Assembly: GCA_018894105.1 (NCBI GenBank)
Contig: CM032133.1
Coordinates: 9,252,501-9,316,500 of the forward strand
DNA from: Jacaranda mimosifolia
Lineage: Eukaryota; Streptophyta; Magnoliopsida; Lamiales; Bignoniaceae
Length of the DNA stretch: 64,000 nucleotides
Reading direction: 5' to 3'
Shown here one piece after another: positions 33,981-43,965 of this stretch. The translations under genes and the position numbers were made by a program. The notes under the pieces are model-generated. The model made no database searches and was not told the DNA's origin. It saw nothing but the letters and a program-made list of their open reading frames with translations. The stretch's first letter is position 1. The number at the start of each line of letters is the position of its first letter.

Positions 33981-34655
33981 AGATATTACAAAAAATAATA
34001 AAGTGAAAATGTTAAAACCTGTGTAGTAAAAGCAAGAAAGGGACAAATGAATACAATTGAGAAAAATCAAAAGATTAGCATATAAATATGTGTATATATA
34101 TATAAATATATTAAGCATAAATAAGAATTAATAGGAGTAGGTTACCATCAAGTTTACTATTTATAATATGCTTATATGTTTACTCAATTGTTCAACACAT
34201 AAAACGGAATTTGAAGAAGATCCAGATTAACTGAAAATGAAATTGAATCTAATAAATTTTATCACACCAACACTAGACTAAACATCAAGAAATTTCATCA
34301 TACAAATACAACTAAATTTTACATTTGCAAGGAATGCATATCTAGTAAATGCATAAGGATCATATATAATATATGCACTTCCTTAAACTAGATTGGCATA
34401 AATACTTCAAATTTATAGACTTTTTTTGTAAGGATTTTATATTATATTTGGTTACAATAGGTTATGAAAGTTGATGAAATTGAACGGATTTAATAATTAC
34501 TTAATTCACTTTCAATCAAGGAGAAATGAATAATGCATCATAAATAAAATATTCAAATTGTTTAATAATATCAAAATGGATAAAGCATGGAGAAACAGTG
34601 TAAATGAATCCTTGATGGCAGTGCATGGCGGAAAGTATGACTCGAACTAAGAGCA

Positions 34656-34686
<31 letters not shown>

Positions 34687-35250
34687 GATAAAGCTAAATA
34701 TAATTAATAGAATGATAATTGGAAAAAATGAGATACGTCACACATACATTATATTATCTTCTCGTATCAATTATGAAATGAAGTTTAAGGTTTTTTTACA
34801 CAAGTGTAGTATGTCATCCCCCAACATTAGAGCCATTTTGCCAAAGTTTCTTTTTTAACTTCTCTTGTTAAGTTAGAAATGTATTTTGTGATGTTTGCCA
34901 AAATTTTACTTCGTATTTCGTTAATTAATTTAACTTATTTTATTTTATTTATTATTTAAAAAAATGTAATACCTTAAAATTTCTTAATTATTTTATCCTA
35001 TGTTTACTCATTATTTCATTTACTTTCTTTTATTATTTACTGTATCAGGTAGAAGATGATATGTATATTTGATATAAAATTTATGGGAAAAAAAACAAAA
35101 AGAAAGTTATAATTTTCTTATAATAATATTATATTTTACTAAAAATTAGTAATTGAGACCTTAGGAATTAAAATAAAGCTGTCAAATTAATTATAATGTT
35201 ATTCTAATTATAGAAAGAATTATAATTAGAGTTTCAGTTGAAATAAAACA
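33981..35250. other. Unassigned AT-rich stretch
   Basis: No gene or transposon domain is visible. It holds an A tract of 27 bases at 34655-34681 and long A/T runs. The open frame that crosses the A tract is low in complexity and is not counted as a gene. Confidence 0.5.
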
Positions 35251-35260
35251 CTTATTCCAC

Positions 35261-35447
35261 ATATATAAGTCTCACACTCTAATACCCTAACCACACACAC
35301 ACAAAATAAAAAATAAAAAAAAAAATAAGGGAAGGGCGGCAGATGAGAAAGAAAGCAGAGAAGGCGACGGTGGGTCTTCACCACTTTTTAATCGGAATAG
35401 AGGCTTACGGTACAGGTTTATGGACATCTTGTATTTTTTTTCTTTGA
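35261..35447 (+). other. Promoter-like 5' gene end with a 34-codon frame
   Basis: A TATATAAG box at about 35262-35269 is followed at a fitting distance by a pyrimidine/CA-rich stretch, an A-rich tract and an ATG (35343) that opens a frame of 34 codons to a TGA at 35445-35447. The first codons encode MRKKAEKATVGLHHFL. It looks like the 5' end of a plant gene or of a captured exon; a CAG/GTTTA junction at about 35415 could be a splice donor. No family recognised and no downstream exon found. Confidence 0.3.
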
Positions 35448-35646
35448 TTAATTCGTCTTCTTTAGTTGCTAATCAAATGAGCAAAGACAATTAATGAGCT
35501 CTCATTGACCAAGGGAGGCTCTTTGCATATAGAGAAAAATTTCCACCTATTATATTTGATAACCGCATCCCATATTGTAGTTATTACCCTACAAAATCAT
35601 GTGAATTAAACTATTTGATATATATATTATATTAAAAAAAATTCCA

Positions 35647-35823
35647 TAGCCGCAATTATTGACTAGAAGGTGATTTTGACCTTGCTATTTAGTGTTTGTA
35701 TTATATGTATACATGTATCTAATAAACTGATAATGGACAGTGAAGGGAAGAGAAATATTCAGCCACAATTGTTGACTTTGATGTTGGTGTGGTAGTGTTA
35801 TATGTATACATGTATCTAACGAA
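35647..35823. repeat. Imperfect direct duplication, about 114 bp apart
   Basis: An AGCCGCAATTATTGACT segment and an ATATGTATACATGTATCTAA segment at 35647-35723 recur in the same order at 35761-35823 with a few changes. This is a local tandem duplication in non-coding DNA. Confidence 0.55.
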
Positions 35824-35899
35824 CCGAGAAACATAAAAGAAGGGATACTAGGGACACCCACGAGGGGTGAGCAACTTTGATTCATGTGGGTTATTATTT

Positions 35900-37445
35900 T
35901 GATGGGTTAGAATTAGTGGATGTATGATTTTGTATATGTACATGTATATATACATGTGCAGGATATGATAGGTTACTAAATCAATTTTTGATAAATTAAT
36001 TTAAGGTATAACAAAACTTGATCTGATTGTTGGATTCTAGATATGTCTGTCCGATTGTATTGAGTTGAAATTCTAGAAAGTAAAATTAACTAGTATTAAA
36101 TATGGTTGTTGGGTCTTAAGATATTACAGGTTTATCGTACACATAAGACTAGTCCTAAGTAAATCCTGTCTTGTCAATCAATTAAATTGGTGATTGAAGT
36201 ATTTAACAAATGAATAAGGTGATTCAGCTGTTGATTCGATTGATTCTGAGATACGATTGATTTCAAGGGCGATCTTAAAGGTGACTGCCTAAACTTATAA
36301 ATACTATATATTGCTATGTTTCAAAACTCATAAGGATATATGCTATTAAATAATTGTTCATGAATTATTTTCAACTTACACTGCACTACATATGTATTCC
36401 ACTGCGCACAAAAAGAAATCTTTTTCTTGTTTTATTTCCGCACAAAAAGAAATATTTTTTTCTTGTTTTAATTCTGCAAAAAGAAACTTATGCTTTATGA
36501 TTTTAATGCTTCTAGACTACCAATTAAATTCAATGATCAACTGATTACTGTTACTGTTACTGCTATTGTTACTGTTAGTTGGATCCAACTTGGTCTGAGT
36601 GTGCGAGGGACTTCACTGGGCAGCAGCGGGCTAGCCGGTTGAATACCAAGCCCCAATGACCTAATCCCCCCAGCGCACAACAGAAGCCGTTTGTGGCTGA
36701 GGTGGGTCGTAGGAATTCCCGGGGACGCTCGAACACTGTTTTGGTAAGGTCACTCCTTACCCGGAGCGATAAGGGACTGTTACGGAGGGAGCCATAAGGT
36801 TGACTGGCTACAAAAAATACTGTCTGATCATCGTATTTAAGTTGTTAGTCTAGGAAAACCGTTTATTAAACTCTTGACTTGATATTGCCTGACTGTTTAT
36901 AAAATTCTTGATTTGCTACTACTTGACTGTTACTACTAAACTGTTTTATGAATTCCACTTATGTTGTTTTTTTTCTTTTTCTTTTTCTTTTCTCAAATAT
37001 TTTCACTATACGAATTCTTGAACATTTTCACTGTACAAATGATTTTAATTTCGGAACTCACATTACACCCACTTGGCACCTATTGAGTCTTTTACTCACA
37101 CTCTTTTCTTTTCTTTAACTTCCTTCTGGCAGACATAAATTCTAGTCCCAGTGAAGATGTGGATCCTGCATATGATGAGAATAAAGGGTGAAGACGTAGT
37201 TTTTGGAATTTTCTGTAGACTAATATATGTTCTATTAAGTTCGTTAGTTTTGTTTTATTTGTTATGGATTTTATTGTGTTTAGTTCCGGAAACATTTCAA
37301 TACTTTGAGTTTTATGTTGTGAGTTTGCTAGGAATTGGATGAGTTCTTATATAACCTTTTGTTTTGGATTGTTAGTTTTATTTATTTGGGATTAAATTTC
37401 ATGCTCAATTCTCGTATAAATATGGTTTAATTTTGGGACGTGACA
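35900..37445 (+). repeat. LTR-like remnant (possible solo LTR), start not found
   Basis: The segment ends with GGGACGTGACA, the usual 3' end of many plant Gypsy LTRs. It has a TATAAATA box at about 36295, and a GC-rich block at 36590-36800 that contrasts with its AT-rich surroundings. No matching TG start with a 5-bp duplication was found, so the left border is a guess. No interior sequence follows. Confidence 0.4.
36406..36475. repeat. Two tandem 34-36-bp repeats
   Basis: GCACAAAAAGAAAT followed by a T-rich run occurs at 36406-36439 and 36440-36475. A TGTTAC hexamer run follows at about 36548-36580. Confidence 0.6.
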
Positions 37446-38935
37446 TTTCTTTCCCACTGTGTTTGTCATCCTTCTAAACATTCCTTTTGGGGCCAGAGCT
37501 ATGTTTCTTATATGACATAGAAATCCTCTTGAAGTTGAGTGCATATAAAATTAAGAAAAGTGAGTAAAAGTTCTAACTTTCATCTCTCACCACATCCACC
37601 CTCACATACTCCAAAAAAGAAATTTCCACCTATAATACACTTATACACCTTCCCTTACCCCCCCATATAGGTGTAGAAAGAAACAAACTAAACTATATCC
37701 AATTTCTTTATGATATTTGTTGGCATTGTCTTCTCTTTTTTTTTTTTTTTTTTTTGTATATACGACTTATTTATTTAAATCAATGAGCTTCTTAACAAAA
37801 ATTAAACATATATTTTCAAATACACCTGATATTTATCATTAGTTATCTAAATATGAGAGTTCAATTCTATTTCACTACCTTACACTATTTATTTCGTCTA
37901 AATTTATACATATGTTCTCCCTCAATCTATATAGGCACTGTGTAATCCATTATTTATTTCTTTATATATTTTTTTGCTATATATAAAGGTGTTTAATTGT
38001 GGTGGAATATTTCAAGGTAATTCTTAAATATTTGGAATCTGTGTACTTATAAGCATGCATGTGTTTTGAAAATCATATTTCCATATTGTAAGATCAATAA
38101 TGATGACACTAAATGTATATTCATTGAAAAAATATATTAAATATAAATATTAATAAATCGGAGTTGGTATATTATTAATAGTGTAAATGATGGGTGGTTA
38201 CTTATCTTGAAATGTCTTTATGAAGAGCAATTTTATGTTAATTTTTTAGGGATAACGGCGTGAGGGTTGTGAAATATGTTTGGAGTTTAGGACCAAAGGT
38301 ATAATGGCCAAATTCACTTAATTTAATTGTTCTTGCACTAAATAATATTAAACTTATTACAATTTTAACCTCCTTGAAAGATGAAACAAAATATAGGAGC
38401 AACTCTATCTATTTGCACCATTGGCATGCGTCAACCTTTGATTCTGTATGCAGTGGCCCATGAATGAATATCTATACATAGAGAGTTTTCAAGAAAAAGA
38501 AAAATATTAAAATAATCTAGATAACAGTATTTATTTAAAATAAATGTTATGATTCTCTAAAAGAGGGGGGATAAAAAGGTGATGATGATGATGATAAAAT
38601 CCCTATGTGCTAAAAATTTGTAGATAAAATTGAAAAATGGAAAGAAATTTATTGCAATATGCTATTCTTGTATTCTCTTTCAATTTTATTATTTTGTAGC
38701 GTACAATAAAATATGGTACTTTCAGTACAAAAAATCATGCATTTTCGATGGAAAATTGACGGATTTGAGATGAATATAACTTCTGCTTCAAATTTGATAC
38801 TTTCCTGCTGAAAAATATGTCATGTGCTTGGTGCGAAGGAGCACTTCTGCATCTATCAGATATTTTGTCTGACTATTGGTTAGAAAATATTTTTGGTGGA
38901 TTTTCAGATGGATTTTCCATTTGAAAGTTTGAATT
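37446..38935. other. Unassigned stretch
   Basis: AT-rich, no domain seen. It holds a T tract of about 22 bases near 37735-37756 and a short GAT microsatellite near 38580-38596. Confidence 0.45.
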
Positions 38936-38939
38936 TTTT

Positions 38940-39215
38940 ATGAGAAAAGCGCATTATTTGCATCGAACATTCCATTTGAAAAGTTGTCTTCCGTTCCCTC
39001 TCTGTTCTCTCTATTCCGCCACCCTCCGCCACTGCCATTTTCATTGTATTATAAGCTACAGCGCCATTCTCTGCCACTACCATTCCCCGCTGTTTGTCGT
39101 TCGCCACCGTCTGCTGCGCCATTTTGTTTGAAGAGGAGCCATTGGTCACCCTCGTTGACTCCATTTTCACTGTCCCTACTGCAACCACCTCCGCTGCCAG
39201 TATACACCATTTTAT
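38940..39215. other. C-rich island of unknown origin
   Basis: This block is markedly richer in C than its neighbours, with repeated GCCACT/GCCATT triplet-like motifs. Open frames exist on both strands (94-96 codons), all with biased, repetitive composition and no known domain. It lies just left of the Mutator-like remnant and could be a captured host fragment or part of that element. Confidence 0.35.
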
Positions 39216-40193
39216 GTATTTGTATGTTTTTTATTAAATTATTATTGATAATTTTTTTATGTTTAATTGTTTGATATGTTTGAGGATTCAATTGTAGTGT
39301 TTAATATTTATTAGGGTTAATTACCCAAACCCCCTGAGGTTTGGCTTATTTACAATAAGATCCAAAAGTTTTAAGAAATTACAAAAAAAACCCCTGGAGC
39401 TGACGGATGGCCATAAAGTTAGATGGTTTTAGTGAATTGTCCATTTTATCCTTGCCAAAAATTTAAAAACTAAAAAAATAAAAATTGGCCGAAAACTAAA
39501 CTGACCCTTACCAGTGAAATTGATCGAAATGCCCTTGAATTGGCAGTAACGTCTTCATTCTTCTCATTTTCATTGAAAAGAAGGGAAAAAAAAAAAAAAA
39601 ACCTCTCAAAATCCCCTAAAAATTGTCGGCCTACATTCCGAAAACCCTTCTTATTCTCAAACTCGTCATTCTCCTCTCCATTTGGGACATTAATTGGCGG
39701 CCATTGGAGTCCCAAGCTTTGAAAAAGTTTAAAAAATACTAGGTTTTGCAACTTTAATAAAGGTATGATTTTTGTCTTCCTAAATGTGTTATTTTTGTTA
39801 GATCTTATTATTAGGTTATATATTTCTTTAGACTATATAGAAAAATACCAATTTTTTTTTATTTTCAATAGTAATGTATGGATTTTTTTCTATTTTTTTG
39901 TGGGTTTTCTTTTTTTTCCACCACAAATGAACTTGAATCGGAACTTTAAACATGTTTTAGTCCGAGCATGTGGATAGATTTTAGTTTTTTGATGAATGGT
40001 GCGATAAAACTAATGGTCCTGGACTGATTTTACCTATAACAGAATGTTGGACTATTTTGTTTGTTCTGGGAAATTAGATATCATTATATTGTAAATATCA
40101 AAAAGCCAGAATGGGGTAAATGTAATGTTGTACTGATTGTAGTAATTTGTGTTTTTCATTTTTTATTTTTATTTTTTTTGTTACAGATATGGG

Positions 40194-40497
40194 TTCTGGA
40201 ACTTTTGACCTTGTTGTGCATGTGCTTGACTCCACTTAGAAGATTGAAAATATAAATCCTAAAGCATACATGTATGAAAAATTGATTGTTGATACAGAGG
40301 GTATGCTAAGGAGTGTAGCATCTTTTGTCAATTTGGTTTTTATGTTTAAGGTGTGATTTGGTGCATATTGGTATTACGGAAACGATGATTGTATGTGATG
40401 ATAGGTCTTTACAGAATATGTTTAAGTTCAACCAAGGTAAGAAACAGATAAATTTATTCATACAAATAGAAGAGGCACCTCCTCTGCAACTCAAATG
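40194..40497 (+). pseudogene. MULE transposase N-terminal region, broken
   Basis: After an acceptor-like CAG an ATG opens MGSGTFDLVVHVLD, then a stop and the segment YEKLIVDTEGMLRSVASFV. After a one-base shift it reads LVHIGITETMIVCDDRSLQ, then a stretch of MFKFNQGKKQINLF, and ends in TGA at about 40497. The pattern (a beta-rich start and a D-D motif before an FxxN-type beta strand) fits the N-terminal domain that precedes the MULE transposase. It has one stop and one frameshift. Confidence 0.55.
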
Positions 40498-40813
40498 ATT
40501 TTTTTGGTTATTTGTGATTGACTTAAATACCTTTTCTATTAAGTTTGTAGAACTTTATGAGGGTAAATGTAATATCATATATAGAAATTTCAAAGTATGT
40601 AGTATGACTGCGTCTTAGATTGTTTGTTTGTTAGGTCTGTAAAATATAAGGGGGGTAATGGTAAGTTTATATAACTATTTGAAGGATGTTCATTTTATGT
40701 TTGTTAGAGTTAAGGGTTTTCCTTGATATATATCTACAAAATTATAGATTTTTTCAGGTGATGTCTCTGTATGCAAATTTTATTGTGTCTTTACTAGGCT
40801 TGTCAAATAAGAG

Positions 40814-40876
40814 AGGGGTAAATGTAATATTAGCATTACCTTAAGGGGGGTGAATGTAATACTAACATTATCCTAA
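40814..40876. repeat. Tandem 30-bp repeat with a GGGTAAATGTAAT motif
   Basis: Two adjacent copies (about 40814-40843 and 40844-40876) share AGGGGTAAATGTAAT. Single copies of the motif also occur at about 40114 and 40561. All lie inside the MULE remnant. Confidence 0.55.
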
Positions 40877-40952
40877 GGGTTTTTTTGTTATGTATTATTA
40901 AATTAAAGCATTTCTGTGACATTATTACTGACTTTTTGATTTCTATTGGTAG

Positions 40953-41030
40953 GGCCCCATTGAAGCTATCACTGAGCTTGCTCCCAATGTAATAAATAGG
41001 AAATGTTGTAGGCCTATTTATAATATAATT
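40953..41030 (+). pseudogene. MULE transposase core fragment
   Basis: After an acceptor-like TAG the frame reads GPIEAITELAPNVINRKCC then RPIYNI. This matches the MULE domain segment K-G-(L/I)-x-x-A(I/V)-x-x-x-(F/L)P-x-x-x-H-R-x-C-x-R-H-x-Y. In that segment the first His is Asn and the second is Pro here. The exon is cut at about 41030 by copia sequence. The preceding catalytic Asp exons are missing. Confidence 0.6.
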
Positions 41031-41674
41031 AGCATTTAATTGATTAAATATAATATCAATTCTTGATTTATTTATTGTTCATTTAAGTATTGAATGGATG
41101 ATGAATGAATGAGAATGATCATGAGCCTTTAATATTGATTTTATTTATTTCAAGTTGTTGAAAAGAGTTGTACTAAATTGGGGCTTGCATTGCTCCTTAT
41201 TTTTATCTTGTAAATGTTATGAGAGTAGAATCACTAAGAGTGAGGATTTCTTTCTCATGTAAATGTTACAAGGAGTAAAAAAGACCATTGGAGGCATGAA
41301 GACCTATGAATGTATGGGATACACTTATACAATAGCTAGATTTAATCAACTCACCTAAAATCAACTAGGTGGTGCACCGATGGCTATAAGTGCACCACTT
41401 GTTTAGGCTCATGATCATCCCACCCTAGGGGCATGCTAGGCACATTTACTTATTTATGTTTTCCATATCATATTGATATATGAGATACATGTTTAGGATA
41501 TAGAAAACCTTAATAAGAAGATAATATGATGAGATCTTTGTAAGTAAAAACCCTCTACTTAGAATGTCTAAGTGCTTTTCGAATATTAAGTCGAAAGTGA
41601 TATAAATTAAAAGAGTTTTAATTAATCTATGCCTTCCACCAATATTATGTGGTATGAAGATGCTATCATTATTT

Positions 41675-41980
41675 GTGTGATGTCTCATGAGTCGTGGGTC
41701 ACACTTATAGTGGAGGTTGTGACCATATACTTAGCATGAGATGCACCTTTGATTTGAGAACACCCATGCATTGGCACATGAGTCGTGGGATGTCGTGGGC
41801 CCATCCGAGTCGAAGTTTCATTGGTAGGTTTGACTAAACACCTAGTAATGTGGATGTCACACGAGTCGTGGGTCTACATTAAAAGTGAGACAAAATATAT
41901 CAAGAGTTATATGAGATGCAATTAGCAAAAGTTGCTTACCTTTGGATTGTTTGTGAAAGTCTCATCAATCGTGGGTTCAC
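41675..41980 (+). other. Leader stem-loop array of element P (four hairpins)
   Basis: Hairpins: 41675-41704 (GTGTGA/TCACAC), 41763-41799 (9-bp stem with one bulge and one G-U), 41847-41880 (8-bp AATGTGGA/TCTACATT with one G-U) and 41953-41980 (GTGAA/TTCAC). All four loops are exactly 18 nt: TGTCTCATGAGTCGTGGG, TGGCACATGAGTCGTGGG, TGTCACACGAGTCGTGGG and AGTCTCATCAATCGTGGG. Stem positions match those of elements A and M, while the loop centre (GAGTCG) differs from both. Confidence 0.75.
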
Positions 41981-42199
41981 TTGCAAATCCTTAGGATCTT
42001 GATTCTCACTAGAAAATGAGATTTTCTGAATTCTTCTAAGGGTGAAGGATTTGATCAAATAGTGGGAGAAAAACATACTTGAAAGACCATGAACATGTTT
42101 TCAATATCATTATTCAATCACATGTTTATATTCTCTTTTTTTGCTTTGAGGATTTCTCAAATCTAAAAAAAATGACTAATAAACCATGCAATGTTATTT

Positions 42200-42960
42200 T
42201 GGAAAGCAATAAACCAACCGTGCCTAACTTCCACGATTGACTTAACCTCAAAATCATTCTAGATTCCTAGAAGTGGATATATGTCCTATATCAAGGTTCT
42301 CCTAATCCCAAGGAGATTATTATAGATCAAGAGACACGTCAAAAGTTCATGAATTAGGGTTAGGATCGTCCTATCCCTTAGTCTCATGATGGTATTGACA
42401 ATACTTTAAAAAGTCTCAAGGACATATGAATAGTACCTCGGTTAATGTTTACAAGAGTTGTAAAACAAATGCGATATGGGAACTTCATATTGTCAAAGGA
42501 GATATTTCAAGTTAGGATGGATGTGAAGTCATGTGTCATCAACTATAGTCTAAAGATGATTAAGCTTGGAGAAGCTTTTCAACTTGGACGTAGTGATGGA
42601 CAATGATCTCCATGAGGATTTGATCCTCACATTCTCGCCGAGTTTTATTGATCAAATTGTTGATCTAGAAATGAGAATACCATGACAAGGGCAAACCTTT
42701 GACACTTGTTTCTTCCTCCAAGTCTATAGGCCCTAGGGGTGCCAGAAAGGGAGGTAAAAGGAAGAAAAGTTCTTCATCCTAAGAAAAACAACTATTAAAG
42801 GCATCCGATGGAGTCAAGAAAATTATAGAGGAAATAATCGATATTATTGTTTCTACTTTGGTGAGATAAGTCATTGGAAGCGGTATTACAAGGAATACCT
42901 TGCAACCCTTTGGAAGGGTATGTACTTTATTGAAGTGCATTTAAGGATAAATTCTTCTTC
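42200..42960 (+). pseudogene. Gag of copia element P (broken)
   Basis: This gag starts at about 42210 with an ESNKPTVPNF-like segment and has stops soon after. It is of the same subtype as gag of element A. The Lys-rich tail (GGKRKKSS) lies at about 42750-42780, followed at about 42840-42880 by a degenerate zinc knuckle in which one Cys is Phe and another is Tyr. Element P is therefore an old, inactive copy. Confidence 0.75.
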
Positions 42961-43965
42961 ATGGATATATAATATCTCATGTAGTTGTTATCTTTGTAAG
43001 TTACAAAGAATAGAAATAATAAATCTAAGTGATATGGATATGATCCATTGCCTTGCTAAGAAGCAATAATTGCGACCAAAGCTAAAGGCATATAATAAGG
43101 TAGACTTAGGGAATTCCATAGTTATATTGGACCTTTGTTATAATGTACTATATATTGTTAAGAACAATATTTCAACTCCCGTTTTAGATAGCGAAGGATT
43201 TGATCCTTCTATATCAAATGGAAAATTGTAGGCACTAAAGAATGGGTTCTTTAGTTGCTTGGTACACTTCATAAAGGATTGTACATATTGGATTCTCAAC
43301 CATCACTAATGCACTTTCAACAAAGTAACGAAGTTAGATAGCTAAGAAGATGCCATTATTTGGCATGCAAGACTTGGGCGTATCTCTAAGAATAGGATGA
43401 GCAAGATGGAAGCTCTCAAAGCACTAAAAGTTAGTAGCATTAAGGACCTTCCTACTTGTGAATCTTGTTTGAAGGGAAAAATGACCAATGCTCCTTTTGT
43501 AGGACGATCGAAATGCTCCACAAGCCCTTTGGATTTGATCCTTGCGGATGTTTGTGGCCCACTAAGAGTTAATGCGAGAGGAGGCTATTCCTACTTCATC
43601 ACCTTCACCAATTATTATAGTCGATTCGGACATATGTATCTTATGAAGTGAAAGTTTGAAACCTTTGAAAAGCTCATAGAGTATAGGAATGAAGTGAAAA
43701 AGCAATTGGCACTTAGTATTAAAGTTCTTCAATCGGATCTAAGGGGAGAGTACGTAAGTGTCGAATTCTTGGATTATCTAAAGGAGAATGGAATTCTCTC
43801 TCAATGGACTCCACCCGGCATACCCTAACACAATGGAGTAGCCGAGATGAGAAACCGCACCTTGTTGGACGTGGTACGTTCTATGATGAGCTTTTCCAAT
43901 ATGCCCATATCCTTTTAGGAATACACCTTAGAAACGACGGCGAAGTTACTAAATATAGTACCTTC
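42958..43965 (+). pseudogene. Protease and integrase of copia element P (broken, split)
   Basis: The protease active-site segment is decayed (YNISCS near 42967, where copia proteases have D-T/S-A/G). The pre-integrase segment HARLGRISKNRM starts near 43363. An open stretch at 43397-43651 covers CESCLKGKMT and the first catalytic Asp in LADVCGP. The second Asp lies in QSDLRGEY (about 43735) and the Glu in HNGVAEM (about 43835), all three residues kept although stops intervene. The integrase is cut at 43965 within a VPSK codon run by insertion of element M, and resumes at 56589. Confidence 0.85.

Larger units (their letters stand above)
39310..41030 (+). mobile_element. Mutator-like element (MULE) remnant
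   Basis: The left side starts with GGGTTAATTACCC and ACCCCCTGAGGTTTGGC, a motif I know from MULE-type termini in many plants. Two broken transposase pieces follow on the plus strand (40194-40497 and 40953-41030). Between them the sequence is shorter than a full gene, so it is internally deleted. On the right it is cut by the leader of copia element P at about 41030. The right terminal repeat was not found. Confidence 0.6.

Noticed and set aside
34625..34858. 77-codon frame with a poly-lysine run
   Set aside because: The lysines come from a 27-base A tract; the rest has no similarity I recognise.
35440..37450. Full solo LTR with a TTTCT-type target duplication starting at about 35445
   Set aside because: The candidate duplication (TTCTT against TTTCT) does not match exactly and lies in a T-rich run, so the left border stays undefined.
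38904..39188. 94-codon minus-strand and 96-codon plus-strand frames
   Set aside because: Both come from the same low-complexity C-rich island, overlap on opposite strands, and show no domain.
39540..39722. 60-codon plus-strand frame and 93-codon minus-strand frame near the MULE start
   Set aside because: Both cross an A/T-rich run and have biased composition. The region looks like an untranslated leader of the MULE gene.
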